From Lachnospiraceae bacterium (GTDB lineage Bacteria; Bacillota; Clostridia; Lachnospirales; Lachnospiraceae), in assembly GCA_017393285.1 (NCBI GenBank), contig JAFORL010000160.1, positions 1 through 49,692 on the forward strand: a stretch of 49,692 nucleotides of DNA, written 5' to 3'. The notes beneath the pieces are model-generated. The model was given only the letters and a program-made list of their open reading frames with translations, was not told the DNA's origin and did no database searches. The translations under genes were made by a program, and so were the position numbers. Below are positions 8,622 to 17,553 of this stretch, one piece after another; the stretch's first letter is position 1; each line of letters opens with the position of its first letter.

Positions 8622-9503
8622 TTACAACATCATTTTTTGAATGGTATTAATGGCCTTATTTTTTATCAGACAGGTAAAATGCTCTTGGCAATACACTAAC
8701 ATACGTTGTCGTACAGATTCCAATGTACCAAATTCATTTGCATAATAAAAAATACGCATGATGCGTTTTTTTCCACTTCTGCCTCTTTCAATAACTAAAT
8801 AATATTTTTCATTCTCTTCGTCTTTAAACAAATGACTTTTGACAGAATATTCTGCTTTGATATGCTTACAAAAACTTTCAATTGCATTTAAATTATCGAA
8901 CCGATAGGTATGGACATAATTGATCCATTGTTCCCTTTTTTGCTCTTGATATTTTTTTGTCATATCATTATCCCAATATAGAATATTTCTGGCATGCGGA
9001 ATAGAGGCTGGTCTTGGTTCTAATTCTTCATTGGAATTCGATGTAGGATTGTCTTCCTGATTATGTTCTATTGCCTCTGGGTTCTTATTATTGTCATCAG
9101 CTTCTTTATGTTCCATTGCATTGTCAGACATATGAAAAATATCTTCCAAAAGAGATCGCATTTGTTTTTCTTGCATTTGTATTGTGTGATTTTCCGATTT
9201 GTCCATGTTTTCCATTTTTTTCATTCGTGTAATTTGTTTCATGATTTCTGAAATATGATTATCCTGTTTATCAGAAAAAATAATAGAAATATGATCTTCT
9301 TCATTCACAATTTGCATAGACAAAGAAGGACTGTTTTGTACAAATCCTACTTCCATTTTTGCTAATTCTACAATATGTTCAACAAAATCACGTGCTTTTT
9401 CTTTATCAATAATCAAATCTTCCAAATTGATGCCTTGTTCTTCTAAATCGGCATTTGTCAATTCACATGTAATGGTATGTTCATCTATTTTTCTAAATTT
9501 CAT
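8622..9503 (-). CDS. mecA: MecA-family adaptor protein
   Basis: A 293-residue adaptor of the ClpCP protease. The N-terminal substrate-binding domain starts MKFRKIDEHTITCELTNADL, a close match to MecA, and the C-terminal ClpC-binding domain occupies about 185-293. The acidic, Asn/Glu/His-rich linker between them (about 110-175) is long and low in complexity. A longer frame begins at 9533, but GGGAGG 6 bases before the ATG at 9503, together with family similarity, fixes the start. It has its own promoter at 9536-9564. In Bacillus MecA controls competence and sporulation regulators; the targets here are unknown. Confidence 0.88.
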   Translation of the reverse strand: MKFRKIDEHTITCELTNADLEEQGINLEDLIIDKEKARDFVEHIVELAKMEVGFVQNSPSLSMQIVNEEDHISIIFSDKQDNHISEIMKQITRMKKMENMDKSENHTIQMQEKQMRSLLEDIFHMSDNAMEHKEADDNNKNPEAIEHNQEDNPTSNSNEELEPRPASIPHARNILYWDNDMTKKYQEQKREQWINYVHTYRFDNLNAIESFCKHIKAEYSVKSHLFKDEENEKYYLVIERGRSGKKRIMRIFYYANEFGTLESVRQRMLVYCQEHFTCLIKNKAINTIQKMML

Positions 9504-9535
9504 TATAACCTCCCTGTTTGCTACCTTTTTCATTT

Positions 9536-9564
9536 ATTATAGACGTTATTCCTTATCATAGCAA
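9536..9564 (-). promoter_or_regulatory. Promoter of mecA
   Basis: On the minus strand: TTGCTA, 17-base spacer, perfect TATAAT. It lies about 33 bases before the mecA start codon, so the leader is very short. Confidence 0.7.
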
Positions 9565-9715
9565 GAATATTTCTTATTTTTCTTTGCCTGCTAGATACAT
9601 TTTTTCGATAATATGCTATACTATATATCATGTAACAAATATATAGTGCTTTCGCCCCAAACAAGCCTCTAACCAATGTAAATGCTTGTTGGTTCGAAAG
9701 TGGTTGTTGTAAATG

Positions 9716-9750
9716 TTCTTAAATATATGTTAACACATATGTTATAAGAA
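9716..9750 (+). promoter_or_regulatory. Operator-like inverted repeat before the flavin reductase gene
   Basis: Nested dyad symmetry: ATATGT-TAAC-ACATAT at the centre (9724-9739), flanked by TTCTTA on the left and TAAGAA on the right. It ends about 8 bases before the ribosome binding site. A dimeric repressor site is the simplest reading; no cognate regulator gene is in the window. Confidence 0.45.
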
Positions 9751-9774
9751 TTGCAAGGAAAGGAGTTTATACTT

Positions 9775-10284
9775 ATGGCGAATTGGAAAGAGATTTCTGC
9801 TGAAGATTTACAAAAAAATCCATTCACATTAATCGGAAAAGACTGGGGCTTAGTGACAGCAGGCACAAAGGAACGTGTGAATACAATGACAGTTTCTTGG
9901 GGTGGTGTTGGTATTATGTACGGAAAACCTGTCGCATATTTATTTATTCGTCCCCAAAGATTTACAAAGCAATTGATTGACGCAAATGATACCTTGACAC
10001 TTTCTTTTTATGATGACAGCCAAAGAAAAATGCTTTCTTATATGGGCAGTCATTCTGGCAAAGATGAAGATAAAGTCCAAAAGATGAACTTAACAGTGGC
10101 ATTTGACAATGAGGCACCATATTTTGAAGAAGCCAATCTTGTGCTTTCTCTAAAAAAGGTATACGAACAGGACATGACGGAAAAAGGCTTCTATGACGCA
10201 GCCTATGTAAACCAATGGTATGCACAAAAAGATTTTCATGTCATGTACATTTGTGAGATTACAAAAGTTTTAATCAAAGAGTAA
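9775..10284 (+). CDS. Flavin reductase-like domain protein
   Basis: A 169-residue cytosolic protein of the FMN-binding flavin reductase-like family (split beta-barrel). The core shows VTAGTKERVNTMTVSWGGVG and PVAYLFIRPQRFTKQLI, the usual flavin-contacting regions, then a helix-rich C-terminal part. Proteins of this kind bind FMN and are involved in NAD(P)H-dependent flavin reduction or unknown redox steps; the electron donor cannot be read from the sequence. The start at 9775 follows AAAGGAG by 8 bases. It is a lone plus-strand gene with an operator-like palindrome just before it and a weak hairpin-plus-T-run terminator after it. Confidence 0.85.
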   Translation: MANWKEISAEDLQKNPFTLIGKDWGLVTAGTKERVNTMTVSWGGVGIMYGKPVAYLFIRPQRFTKQLIDANDTLTLSFYDDSQRKMLSYMGSHSGKDEDKVQKMNLTVAFDNEAPYFEEANLVLSLKKVYEQDMTEKGFYDAAYVNQWYAQKDFHVMYICEITKVLIKE

Positions 10285-10288
10285 AAGC

Positions 10289-10322
10289 CTTACATCCCAG
10301 TTTTCTGACCTCCACTTTGACC
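10289..10322. repeat. Partial copy of the ~70-bp intergenic element (copy C)
   Basis: The segment shares CCAGTTTTCTGACCT and CTTTGAC with the full copy at 29691-29767, then diverges and runs into a terminator hairpin. It lies directly after the flavin reductase gene. Confidence 0.5.
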
Positions 10323-10348
10323 TAAACAAAAAGTGTTTAAGTTTTTTA
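10323..10348 (+). terminator. Probable terminator of the flavin reductase gene
   Basis: A short stem (TAAACA, 5-base loop, TGTTTA) is followed after two bases by a run of six T. The stem is weak, so confidence is moderate. Confidence 0.5.
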
Positions 10349-10352
10349 TTAT

Positions 10353-10383
10353 TAAGGTGGTCGATTTTAAATCGACCACCTTA
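10353..10383. repeat. Perfect 15-bp inverted repeat
   Basis: TAAGGTGGTCGATTT faces its exact complement with one base between. There is no T-run on either strand after it, so it is not a standard terminator. It lies between the convergent flavin reductase and DUF5688 genes and may be a protein site or a back-up transcription barrier. Confidence 0.6.
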
Positions 10384-10495
10384 TAACTTACACACTTTAT
10401 TTTATCTCAAGCTATTGTAATATATTGGTTTGGATATAGGCACATTTTCCTAATCATGCTGTTGCATACACCGTTTTCAACCTAAGCAACGGACT

Positions 10496-11437
10496 TTAGT
10501 TCATAGAAGAATGAGAAATCTGGGCACAGGCAATTTCTAAAACATCTTGTTTTCTATTATATTGATAGATTGTATCTGACAAGACTTCTTCCTCTGCTAC
10601 TTCTGTTGCATTGATTTCTTGTACCATTTGCTGTAAATATGCTTGTTCGCCAAAACTTTTAGGTATCACAATCCATTCATGAATACTAGACGGTAATAGG
10701 ATCAAATCTGTATCCAATGCTTTAGATACCTTTTTTAAAAGCTTTGGATATAATACCACTGCTGCGCCATTAACACCGAATACATTTGTTAAGATGTACA
10801 TTGGTTCACATCGGTTTGCTTCAATGACATCAACGATAGATTGTTCAGCAGAAATTGCGTGATTATGATACATTTCCTTTAATAAATCTTTCATCAAGCA
10901 AATCTTTCCTTCTAATAAATTCGGTGTATTATCCTGTGCAATTTCCCACAATTCTTCACTGGTGATTTCCCAATACGAAAGCATTTCTTTGGTAATTGCT
11001 ATTGACTGTACATTTTGATCCGATTGATGCACCATACAATGAAACGTAATGGCTAAATCTAAAAAAGGTCTATATACCATCTTTTCTAACTGCTTCTGAT
11101 TTTTTTTGTAATTTACAATTCGATAATAAATTTTCTCACGCATTTCTTCGAATTCTAAAAACTGTGCAATCGGTTCAGGACGCAGATCACAGGCCTTCTG
11201 ATAAAGCGCAATAATATCTTGGGATATACTTTTTATGTCATCTCCATTTTTATACTGTGTAAAAAATTCTTCTAAATAGATCGTAGGAACGATATGATCA
11301 TCTTTTTTTCTGATTAAGAGAGCTGTTCTTTGATTGTTATTATTTTTTTCGATAATTCTTTTGGATACAGAATACTCCCCCTTCATTAATACATTTACCT
11401 GTTGGAGCACTTCTTCTATAAATTCTTCATAAACCAT
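10496..11437 (-). CDS. DUF5688 family protein
   Basis: A 313-residue soluble protein of unknown function. The pattern (MVYEEFIEEVLQQV at the start; an EEF..QYKNGDDI segment; a ~30-residue block with LTNVFGVNGAAVVLYP; then a C-terminal PSSIHEWIVIP) fits DUF5688, which I know mainly from Lachnospiraceae, often in several copies per genome. No signal peptide or membrane helix is visible. The frame is open to 11620, but residues before 11437 look like translated intergenic sequence. No clear ribosome binding site precedes 11437, so the start is uncertain. The preceding gene ends at a good terminator, so this one is probably transcribed alone. Confidence 0.7.
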   Translation of the reverse strand: MVYEEFIEEVLQQVNVLMKGEYSVSKRIIEKNNNNQRTALLIRKKDDHIVPTIYLEEFFTQYKNGDDIKSISQDIIALYQKACDLRPEPIAQFLEFEEMREKIYYRIVNYKKNQKQLEKMVYRPFLDLAITFHCMVHQSDQNVQSIAITKEMLSYWEITSEELWEIAQDNTPNLLEGKICLMKDLLKEMYHNHAISAEQSIVDVIEANRCEPMYILTNVFGVNGAAVVLYPKLLKKVSKALDTDLILLPSSIHEWIVIPKSFGEQAYLQQMVQEINATEVAEEEVLSDTIYQYNRKQDVLEIACAQISHSSMN

Positions 11438-11616
11438 ATTTTTGTCGTTCGTATTCGCTATTATTTTGGATTTGTTGGTAATGATTATTACCACAGAAAA
11501 ATAAATATATGTATGAATATAACATATAGATGAAAAATATGCAAGAGAAACTTTAAATCTTATCTCTCTGTTATCTCCGTCGAAGATTGTAACACCAAAA
11601 GTCTTCTCCGACTGAG

Positions 11617-11655
11617 ACAAAAAAACTACAAATAGCTGTGACCATTTGTAGTTTC
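11617..11655 (-). terminator. Terminator of the GGDEF-EAL gene
   Basis: On the minus strand AACTACAAAT pairs with ATTTGTAGTT over a ten-base loop, followed directly by a T-run. It lies about 28 bases past the GGDEF-EAL stop codon. Confidence 0.85.
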
Positions 11656-11683
11656 CTGTAATGGATTGTTTTATCCCATACTA

Positions 11684-13237
11684 TTATTTGTAAAACAGGG
11701 CATGAATTTGATCGCTACCCATATTACGAAGCAAAGAATCTGCATCATCTTTTGAAACAGGGACACTATATAAATAACCTTGTACAATATTACAATGCGC
11801 TTCCTTTAAGAAAGTCGCCTGATCGCTATTCTCCACACCTTCTGCAATTACGTCCAAATCGAAATTTCTTGCCAAAGTAATAATTGCTGATACTATCGCT
11901 TTGTCACTCTTATCTTCTATAATCGTTTCCATAAAACTTTTATCAATTTTAATGTTGCTGACCGGTAAATGCTTTAAATAGTTCATGGAAGAATAACCTG
12001 TACCAAAATCGTCCAAAGAGCACTTTACACCTAAATCCTTTAATTGCTGTATCGTGTCAATAGAATAGGTAATGTCATCCAATGCAATATTTTCTTTAAT
12101 TTCTAATTCTAATTCCTCTGGTTGAATACCTGCTTCGTCAATGGCTGCTTTTACAGTTTCCACCAAGCCAGGATCCTTAAATTGTCGTTCTGATAAATTT
12201 ACAGCGATTGTTAAATTAGAAAAGCCTAATTCTTTCCATTCTTTTAACTGTTTACAAGCCTGGAATAATACCCAACTACCAATCGTTCCAATCATTCCGG
12301 TATCTTCCGCCAATGGAATAAATTTATCTGCCGTAATAATTCCTTTTTCAGGATGATTCCAACGTACCAAAGCCTCAAATCCAACAATTTTTGCTGTATC
12401 AATATCTACTTGCGCCTGATAATACAATTCAAATTCACCATTTTTAATTGCATGATGTAATTCTGACTGCATCTCCATTTTGGATAAAATCTGGTTATTC
12501 ATCGAGCTATTATAAAAGCTGACATTATTTTTACCCAATCTCTTGGCTTGGAATAAGGCTAAGTCTACATTCTTTAGTAAACTTTGAGAAGTATTCCCGT
12601 CTTGTGGTGCAATAACCACACCAATACTCGCAGTTACAAAAAATTCTTTTAAAGCTAAAATAAAAGGCTTCGTAAATATCTTCTGTAATTCAGAAACTTT
12701 TTCCTCATATTCCCATATATTTATGATGTTTTCTGATAAAACAATAAACTTATCTCCGTTATAATGAGCCAAGTAATCATTTTTATCTAAAACTGATTTG
12801 AGACGTTCCGTACAGTCAATTAATAATTCGTCTCCATAAGAGTGCCCCAACATATCATTGATATCTTTAAAATTATCAATATCAATATACATAATTGCCA
12901 CAATATGTCCACGTTTTAAATTAGCAAGCACATAATCTAAATATTCAGTAAATGCTGTACGATTCGGCAATTCTGTCAGGTAATCAACATATGCAAGTTT
13001 TTTATTGTGCTCGTCACTCTTTTTTAATTGCTCATATTTTTCGTCTAATTCTTCATTTGCAATCTGTAATTGTTGATAGGATTCTTCAAGTCTATCATAT
13101 TCCTTCTGCATTTCTTTTTTTAATTCCATAACATGCAGTCTATTTTTCTTTTTATCCATCAATAAAAAACATATTACAACAATTGTGCACAAGAATAAAA
13201 TGCCAACCGTACATATGGGTAAGACGTATTGTACCAA
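11684..13237 (-). CDS. Membrane-anchored GGDEF-EAL protein, probable cyclic-di-GMP phosphodiesterase
   Basis: A 517-residue protein: one N-terminal membrane helix (about 4-27), a coiled coil (about 35-75), a GGDEF domain (about 80-245) and an EAL domain (about 255-505). The cyclase signature reads NGDKF near 159 instead of GGDEF, so cyclase activity is unlikely. The EAL domain keeps EALVRW near 288, the N-L-S segment, ELEIKEN, DDFGTGYSS near 410, KIDKSF and AEGVE, so hydrolysis of cyclic-di-GMP is expected. The start is TTG, placed by GAGGG 6 bases upstream. It is a single-gene unit ending at a strong terminator. Signal input is unknown; no periplasmic sensor domain is present. Confidence 0.9.
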   Translation of the reverse strand: MVQYVLPICTVGILFLCTIVVICFLLMDKKKNRLHVMELKKEMQKEYDRLEESYQQLQIANEELDEKYEQLKKSDEHNKKLAYVDYLTELPNRTAFTEYLDYVLANLKRGHIVAIMYIDIDNFKDINDMLGHSYGDELLIDCTERLKSVLDKNDYLAHYNGDKFIVLSENIINIWEYEEKVSELQKIFTKPFILALKEFFVTASIGVVIAPQDGNTSQSLLKNVDLALFQAKRLGKNNVSFYNSSMNNQILSKMEMQSELHHAIKNGEFELYYQAQVDIDTAKIVGFEALVRWNHPEKGIITADKFIPLAEDTGMIGTIGSWVLFQACKQLKEWKELGFSNLTIAVNLSERQFKDPGLVETVKAAIDEAGIQPEELELEIKENIALDDITYSIDTIQQLKDLGVKCSLDDFGTGYSSMNYLKHLPVSNIKIDKSFMETIIEDKSDKAIVSAIITLARNFDLDVIAEGVENSDQATFLKEAHCNIVQGYLYSVPVSKDDADSLLRNMGSDQIHALFYK

Positions 13238-13276
13238 CTATATCCCTCTTTTCTCATGGTCACCAACCCAATATTA

Positions 13277-13319
13277 ATCTCCAGCCATATTGTATAGACA
13301 ACTGGAGATCAATCTAGTC
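13277..13319 (-). terminator. Hairpin downstream of the antiporter gene
   Basis: ATCTCCAG and CTGGAGAT form an 8-bp stem over a 27-base loop. There is no T-run right after it on the minus strand, so termination is only presumed. Confidence 0.35.
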
Positions 13320-13346
13320 TTTTTCATCATTCATTATATCATTATT

Positions 13347-14543
13347 TTAGTTCTCTGTCTGCTGTTTTTCATTAAACACAATTTTTAACAAAATTGGTGC
13401 AATGATGGTAGTTGCAACAACCATAATTACAATTGGTCCTTGCAAGTTAGATGGCATTAAGGCTTTTCCACCTTTATCCATAACCACAAGTGCTACTTCT
13501 CCTCTACAAACCATGCCGGCACCTACCTGTAAGCATTCATCTTTGCTATAGTGAAATAACTTAGCACCAATACCACAACCGATTATTTTAGCAATAACAG
13601 CAACAAAAACAATAAGAAGTGTAAAGAGTATGATTTGCATTGTCATTTTCGGTAATACGACTTTTATACCAATACTGGCAAAGAAAATTGGAGAAAGCAT
13701 AATATACGATAAGGTACCAAAACGATGCTCAATATATTCCTTTCTTTTGGTTTGTGAAATCACTAGTCCAGCCAAATATGCACCAGTAATATCAGCTACG
13801 CCAAAGTAAACTTCTGCAACATATGACATCAATAAACAAAATACAAAAGCCACTATAACAAATCTTCTAAGATCTTTATCAGCTCGTTCTGTCCATAATT
13901 TGAATACACGATAAAAAATGTATCCTACAACACCAGACAAAACAAAAAATCCTAAAATTTTCAACATAACAATAGATACAGAAGCGTCACTGTTGGAATC
14001 TCCAACACTTGTAATGACTGTTAACGCAATAATTCCTAATATGTCATCGATAATTGCAGCTCCCATAATTGCATTTCCGGCTCTGCAATTTAGTTTACCA
14101 AGTTCTTTTAGTGTTTCCACAGTTATACTTACGGAAGTTGCGGTTAAGATGACACCTATAAATATATTTTGAAAAAATAAAGAAGATGTGGCATCTGAAG
14201 GAATCATTTTCCCGTTGAAAATGTATGCAATTCCGTAACCAAATATCAGTGGTACAAACACACCAAGCAGCGCAATTACAAAAGCAGCTGCGCCACATTT
14301 TTTCAATCCCTGAATATCTGTTTCTAAACCTGCAGAAAACATCAGGACGATTACACCAATTTTAGCACATTCTGTAATAAAATCCGTTTCATGTAAAATT
14401 CCTAAACATGCTGGTCCAAGCAATAAACCTGCTACTAATGCGCCAACCACCTGTGGCATTTGAAAACGTTTGGTTAAAAGTCCAAATGCTTTTGTTCCAA
14501 GCAAAATCAGAGCCAAATCTAATAGATAAGTTAAGTCTTCCAT
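13347..14543 (-). CDS. Cation:proton antiporter, CPA2 (KefB/NapA-like) family
   Basis: A 398-residue integral membrane protein with about 11-12 helices over its whole length. The N-terminal region (MPQVVGALVAGLLLGP, then IGVIVLMFSAGLETD) and the middle (AGNAIMGAAIIDDILGIIAL, with the paired aspartates expected at the ion site) are typical of CPA2 Na+/H+ or K+/H+ antiporters. No C-terminal TrkA-N regulatory domain is present, so this is a short form. The start has GGGAGAGTGAT just upstream. Likely role: sodium and pH homeostasis. The exact ion cannot be read from sequence. Confidence 0.88.
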   Translation of the reverse strand: MEDLTYLLDLALILLGTKAFGLLTKRFQMPQVVGALVAGLLLGPACLGILHETDFITECAKIGVIVLMFSAGLETDIQGLKKCGAAAFVIALLGVFVPLIFGYGIAYIFNGKMIPSDATSSLFFQNIFIGVILTATSVSITVETLKELGKLNCRAGNAIMGAAIIDDILGIIALTVITSVGDSNSDASVSIVMLKILGFFVLSGVVGYIFYRVFKLWTERADKDLRRFVIVAFVFCLLMSYVAEVYFGVADITGAYLAGLVISQTKRKEYIEHRFGTLSYIMLSPIFFASIGIKVVLPKMTMQIILFTLLIVFVAVIAKIIGCGIGAKLFHYSKDECLQVGAGMVCRGEVALVVMDKGGKALMPSNLQGPIVIMVVATTIIAPILLKIVFNEKQQTEN

Positions 14544-14580
14544 AATATCACTCTCCCATCCTTTGATGAATATTGGGTAT

Positions 14581-14627
14581 AAAGCATGAGATGAAGCAAA
14601 AAAACTTGCTTCATCTATTCATGCTTT
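14581..14627 (-). terminator. Long hairpin between alaS and the antiporter gene
   Basis: AAAGCATGA and ATGAAGCAA on one side face TTGCTTCAT and TCATGCTTT on the other, giving two stacked stems. On the minus strand it follows the alaS stop by about 48 bases. The T-run lies within the hairpin, so it is not a textbook terminator, though that is the likely role. Confidence 0.5.
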
Positions 14628-14674
14628 ATTTGTATAGCATATACGCTCTAAACATCCCTATTCTTATTTGCTCT

Positions 14675-17314
14675 TTATTGCAACTGCTCTTTTATAACTT
14701 CTGAAGCTTTTGTTAATGCATCCTGAATTCCAGCAACATTTTTACCACCAGCCTGTGCCATATTTGGACGACCACCGCCGCCGCCACCTACTAACTTGGC
14801 AATTTCTTTAATAAGATTTCCCGCATGTGCACCTTGTTTGATTGCCTCTTCTGTTGCCATTGCAACTAAACTTACTTTATCATCCAAGGATGAAGCAAGT
14901 ACAATCATACCTTCACCAATCTTATTTTTCAAATCATCTCCTAATGTACGAAGACCGTTCATATCAACATCAGGTACAGCAGTAATTAATACCTTGCAGT
15001 TATTTACGCTTTGTACTTGATTCATAACATCGCCCAATGCATCTTTTGCAGCTTTATCCTTTAATTTTTGATTTTCTGCTTGTAATGCTTTTATTTCTTC
15101 CTGCATTGTCTCAATCTTTTTCACAATATTATGCACGTCAGTCTTTGTAGCTTTTGCAATCTCTTCTATCTCTTTTTCTAATTGTGAGTAGTAAGCAAGC
15201 ACACCATTTCCGGTCAATGCTTCAATACGTCTTACACCTGCAGCAATACCACTTTCAGAAACGATTTTAAAGTTTCCAATTACGCTTGTATTATTGACAT
15301 GGGTACCACCACAAAGCTCAGTACTAAAATCGCCCATTTTTACAACACGTACCACTTCGCCATATTTTTCACCAAATAAAGCCATTGCTCCGGTTTTTCT
15401 TGCTTCTTCCAATGACATTTCTTCCGTCACTACAGGTAATGCATTAGAAATTTGTGCATTAACCAGTTTTTCAACTTCTGCAATTTGCTCTTTTGTCATT
15501 GCAACGTTCTGGGTAAAGTCAAAACGCAAACGATCTGCTTCTACCAAAGAACCTTTTTGTTTTACTTGATTTCCTAATACTTGACGTAATGCACTTTGTA
15601 ACAAGTGTGTCGCACTGTGATTCTTTCCTGTATCGATACGATTTGCCTGATCAACGGATAAAGTAACCACATCTCCTACTTGAAATGTACCACTTACCAC
15701 TTGACCTACATGACCTACTTTTCCACCTTGTAATTTGATGGTATCAACAACTTGGAACAGACTATCACCTAAAGTAATGGTACCAATATCAGCCTTTTGT
15801 CCACCCATGGTTGCATAAAATGGAGTCTCTTCTACCAAAATAGTGCCAGTCTCGCCAGCTTTTAAAGTATCCACCAATTCCGTTTCAGATGTCAATACTG
15901 TAACCTTAGAAGTAGCTGTCAAACTATCATAACCAACAAATGTTGTTGTGATTTCTGGTGCAATAGACTGGTATACAGTTACGTCTGCTCCCATATAGTT
16001 TGTTGTCTTTCTTGCACTACGAGCACGTTCTCTTTGCATGTTCATCTCTTCTTTGAAGCCTTCTTCATCCACAGAAATGCCCTTTTCTTCTAATATTTCC
16101 TTGGTTAAATCCAATGGGAAACCATAGGTATCATATAATACAAATGCATCTTTGCCAACAAGTACCTTTTTATTTTCAGCAAGCAATGCTGTTTCCATAT
16201 CAGATAAAATCTTGATACCCTGATCGATGGTACGGTTAAAACTATCTTCTTCTTGTGTCAAGGTTGCAAAAATCATTTCGCTATTTTCTTCTAATTCTGG
16301 ATAACCATCTTTTGACAATGCGATTACTGTTTTACTTAATTCTGCCAAAAACTCACCATCAATACCTAACATACGTCCATGTCTGGCTGCACGACGAACC
16401 AAACGACGTAAAACATATCCACGTCCTTCATTGGAAGGTGTAATACCATCAGATATCATAAATGTAGCAGAACGAATATGATCGGTAATAACACGTAAAG
16501 AAATGTCTTTCTTTTCATCCTGTAAGTAACTGGTGTGTGCCAATTCACATACACGATCTAAAAGTGCCTTAATGGTATCTGTTGCAAAAATAGAATCCAC
16601 ATCTTGTACCACAACAGCCAAACGCTCTAATCCCATACCAGTATCGATATTTTTATTTTCAAGTTCTTGATAATTACCTTTTCCGTCGTTTTCAAATTGG
16701 GTAAATACGTTATTCCAAATTTCCATGTATCTGTCGCATTCACAACCAACCTTACAATCCGGGCTACCACAACCATATTTTTCACCACGGTCGTAATAAA
16801 TTTCTGAACATGGACCGCAAGGACCTGCACCATGTTCCCAGAAGTTATCTTCTTTGCCGAAACGTGAAATACGATCTGCAGGAATACCAATTTTTTTGTT
16901 CCATATATCAAACGCTTCATCATCAGTTTCATATACGGATGGATATAAACGATCTTTTTCCAAACCAATTACTTCAGTTAGAAATTCCCATGACCAAGTG
17001 ATTGCTTCTTCCTTAAAATAGTCTCCAAAAGAAAAGTTTCCAAGCATTTCAAAAAACGTACCATGTCTTGCTGTCTTTCCAACATTTTCAATATCACCGG
17101 TACGAATACATTTTTGACATGTCGCTACTCTTCTTCTTGGTGGAATCTCTTGTCCTGTAAAATATGGTTTCAATGGTGCCATTCCTGCATTGATTAACAA
17201 TAAACTGTTATCATTTTGTGGAACTAATGAAAAACTCTTCATAACTAAATGTTCCTTTGACGCAAAAAAGTCTAAATACATTTTTCTTAGTTCGTTCACT
17301 CCGTATTTCTTCAC
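14675..17314 (-). CDS. alaS: Alanine--tRNA ligase
   Basis: A full-length 879-residue class II synthetase that charges tRNA-Ala and clears mischarged Ser and Gly. The catalytic core starts MKKYGVNELRKMYLDFF; the Cys-rich zinc region near 185-200 is present. The editing domain has HSATH near 567 and CGGTH near 670, which bind zinc. The C-terminal domain ends with a glycine run (GGGGGGRP near 846). The start has a good site (AGGAGGCAATTAACGTG region). It follows the 51-residue membrane protein gene by 60 bases, with a perfect hairpin in between. No alanine T-box is seen in front, so control may rest on that hairpin or on an upstream promoter. Confidence 0.97.
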   Translation of the reverse strand: MKKYGVNELRKMYLDFFASKEHLVMKSFSLVPQNDNSLLLINAGMAPLKPYFTGQEIPPRRRVATCQKCIRTGDIENVGKTARHGTFFEMLGNFSFGDYFKEEAITWSWEFLTEVIGLEKDRLYPSVYETDDEAFDIWNKKIGIPADRISRFGKEDNFWEHGAGPCGPCSEIYYDRGEKYGCGSPDCKVGCECDRYMEIWNNVFTQFENDGKGNYQELENKNIDTGMGLERLAVVVQDVDSIFATDTIKALLDRVCELAHTSYLQDEKKDISLRVITDHIRSATFMISDGITPSNEGRGYVLRRLVRRAARHGRMLGIDGEFLAELSKTVIALSKDGYPELEENSEMIFATLTQEEDSFNRTIDQGIKILSDMETALLAENKKVLVGKDAFVLYDTYGFPLDLTKEILEEKGISVDEEGFKEEMNMQRERARSARKTTNYMGADVTVYQSIAPEITTTFVGYDSLTATSKVTVLTSETELVDTLKAGETGTILVEETPFYATMGGQKADIGTITLGDSLFQVVDTIKLQGGKVGHVGQVVSGTFQVGDVVTLSVDQANRIDTGKNHSATHLLQSALRQVLGNQVKQKGSLVEADRLRFDFTQNVAMTKEQIAEVEKLVNAQISNALPVVTEEMSLEEARKTGAMALFGEKYGEVVRVVKMGDFSTELCGGTHVNNTSVIGNFKIVSESGIAAGVRRIEALTGNGVLAYYSQLEKEIEEIAKATKTDVHNIVKKIETMQEEIKALQAENQKLKDKAAKDALGDVMNQVQSVNNCKVLITAVPDVDMNGLRTLGDDLKNKIGEGMIVLASSLDDKVSLVAMATEEAIKQGAHAGNLIKEIAKLVGGGGGGRPNMAQAGGKNVAGIQDALTKASEVIKEQLQ

Positions 17315-17352
17315 GTTAATTGCCTCCTACTTACTTGTCCTACTTTATTTGA

Positions 17353-17372
17353 AAGAGTGCCTTGGCACTCTT
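17353..17372 (-). terminator. Perfect hairpin between the 51-residue gene and alaS
   Basis: AAGAGTGCC faces GGCACTCTT with two bases between, on the minus strand directly after the small gene's stop. Only a short T stretch follows. It may be a terminator, an attenuator before alaS or an RNA processing site. Confidence 0.45.
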
Positions 17373-17374
17373 AC

Positions 17375-17530
17375 TTACTGTTTTTCTTCTTTTTCTAATT
17401 CAACCTTAGATTTTGCAGATTTCAATGCCCATTTCTTGCCTAATAAGATGGCGCATAAAATCACTGCAATATATGCAAAATATTTTATAATGTATCCTAT
17501 TGTTGCTGTTAATAAAGTTGTAATTCCCAT
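17375..17530 (-). CDS. Small single-helix membrane protein (51 residues)
   Basis: The frame begins ATG-GGA-ATT at 17530 after a strong AGGAGGGG site and ends with TAA at 17375. The protein starts MGITTLLTATIGYIIKYFAY, has one hydrophobic helix (about 5-31), then a basic GKKW segment and a charged Lys/Glu tail. I do not recognise a family. It begins 23 bases after the hisIE stop and is followed by a hairpin and alaS, so it is probably co-transcribed with its neighbours. The strong ribosome binding site and clean helix-plus-charged-tail design make it a likely real gene despite its size. Confidence 0.75.
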   Translation of the reverse strand: MGITTLLTATIGYIIKYFAYIAVILCAILLGKKWALKSAKSKVELEKEEKQ

Positions 17531-17553
17531 AATAAACCCCTCCTAATATCCAA

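Noticed and set aside
10353..10383. Perfect palindrome as an intrinsic terminator
   Set aside because: No T-run follows on either strand, so I list it only as an inverted repeat.
11438..11620. N-terminal extension of the DUF5688 protein
   Set aside because: The extra residues look like translated AT-rich intergenic sequence and overlap the terminator of the upstream gene.
16627..16968. Overlapping 113-codon frame inside alaS
   Set aside because: Shadow frame of a conserved essential gene without its own signals.
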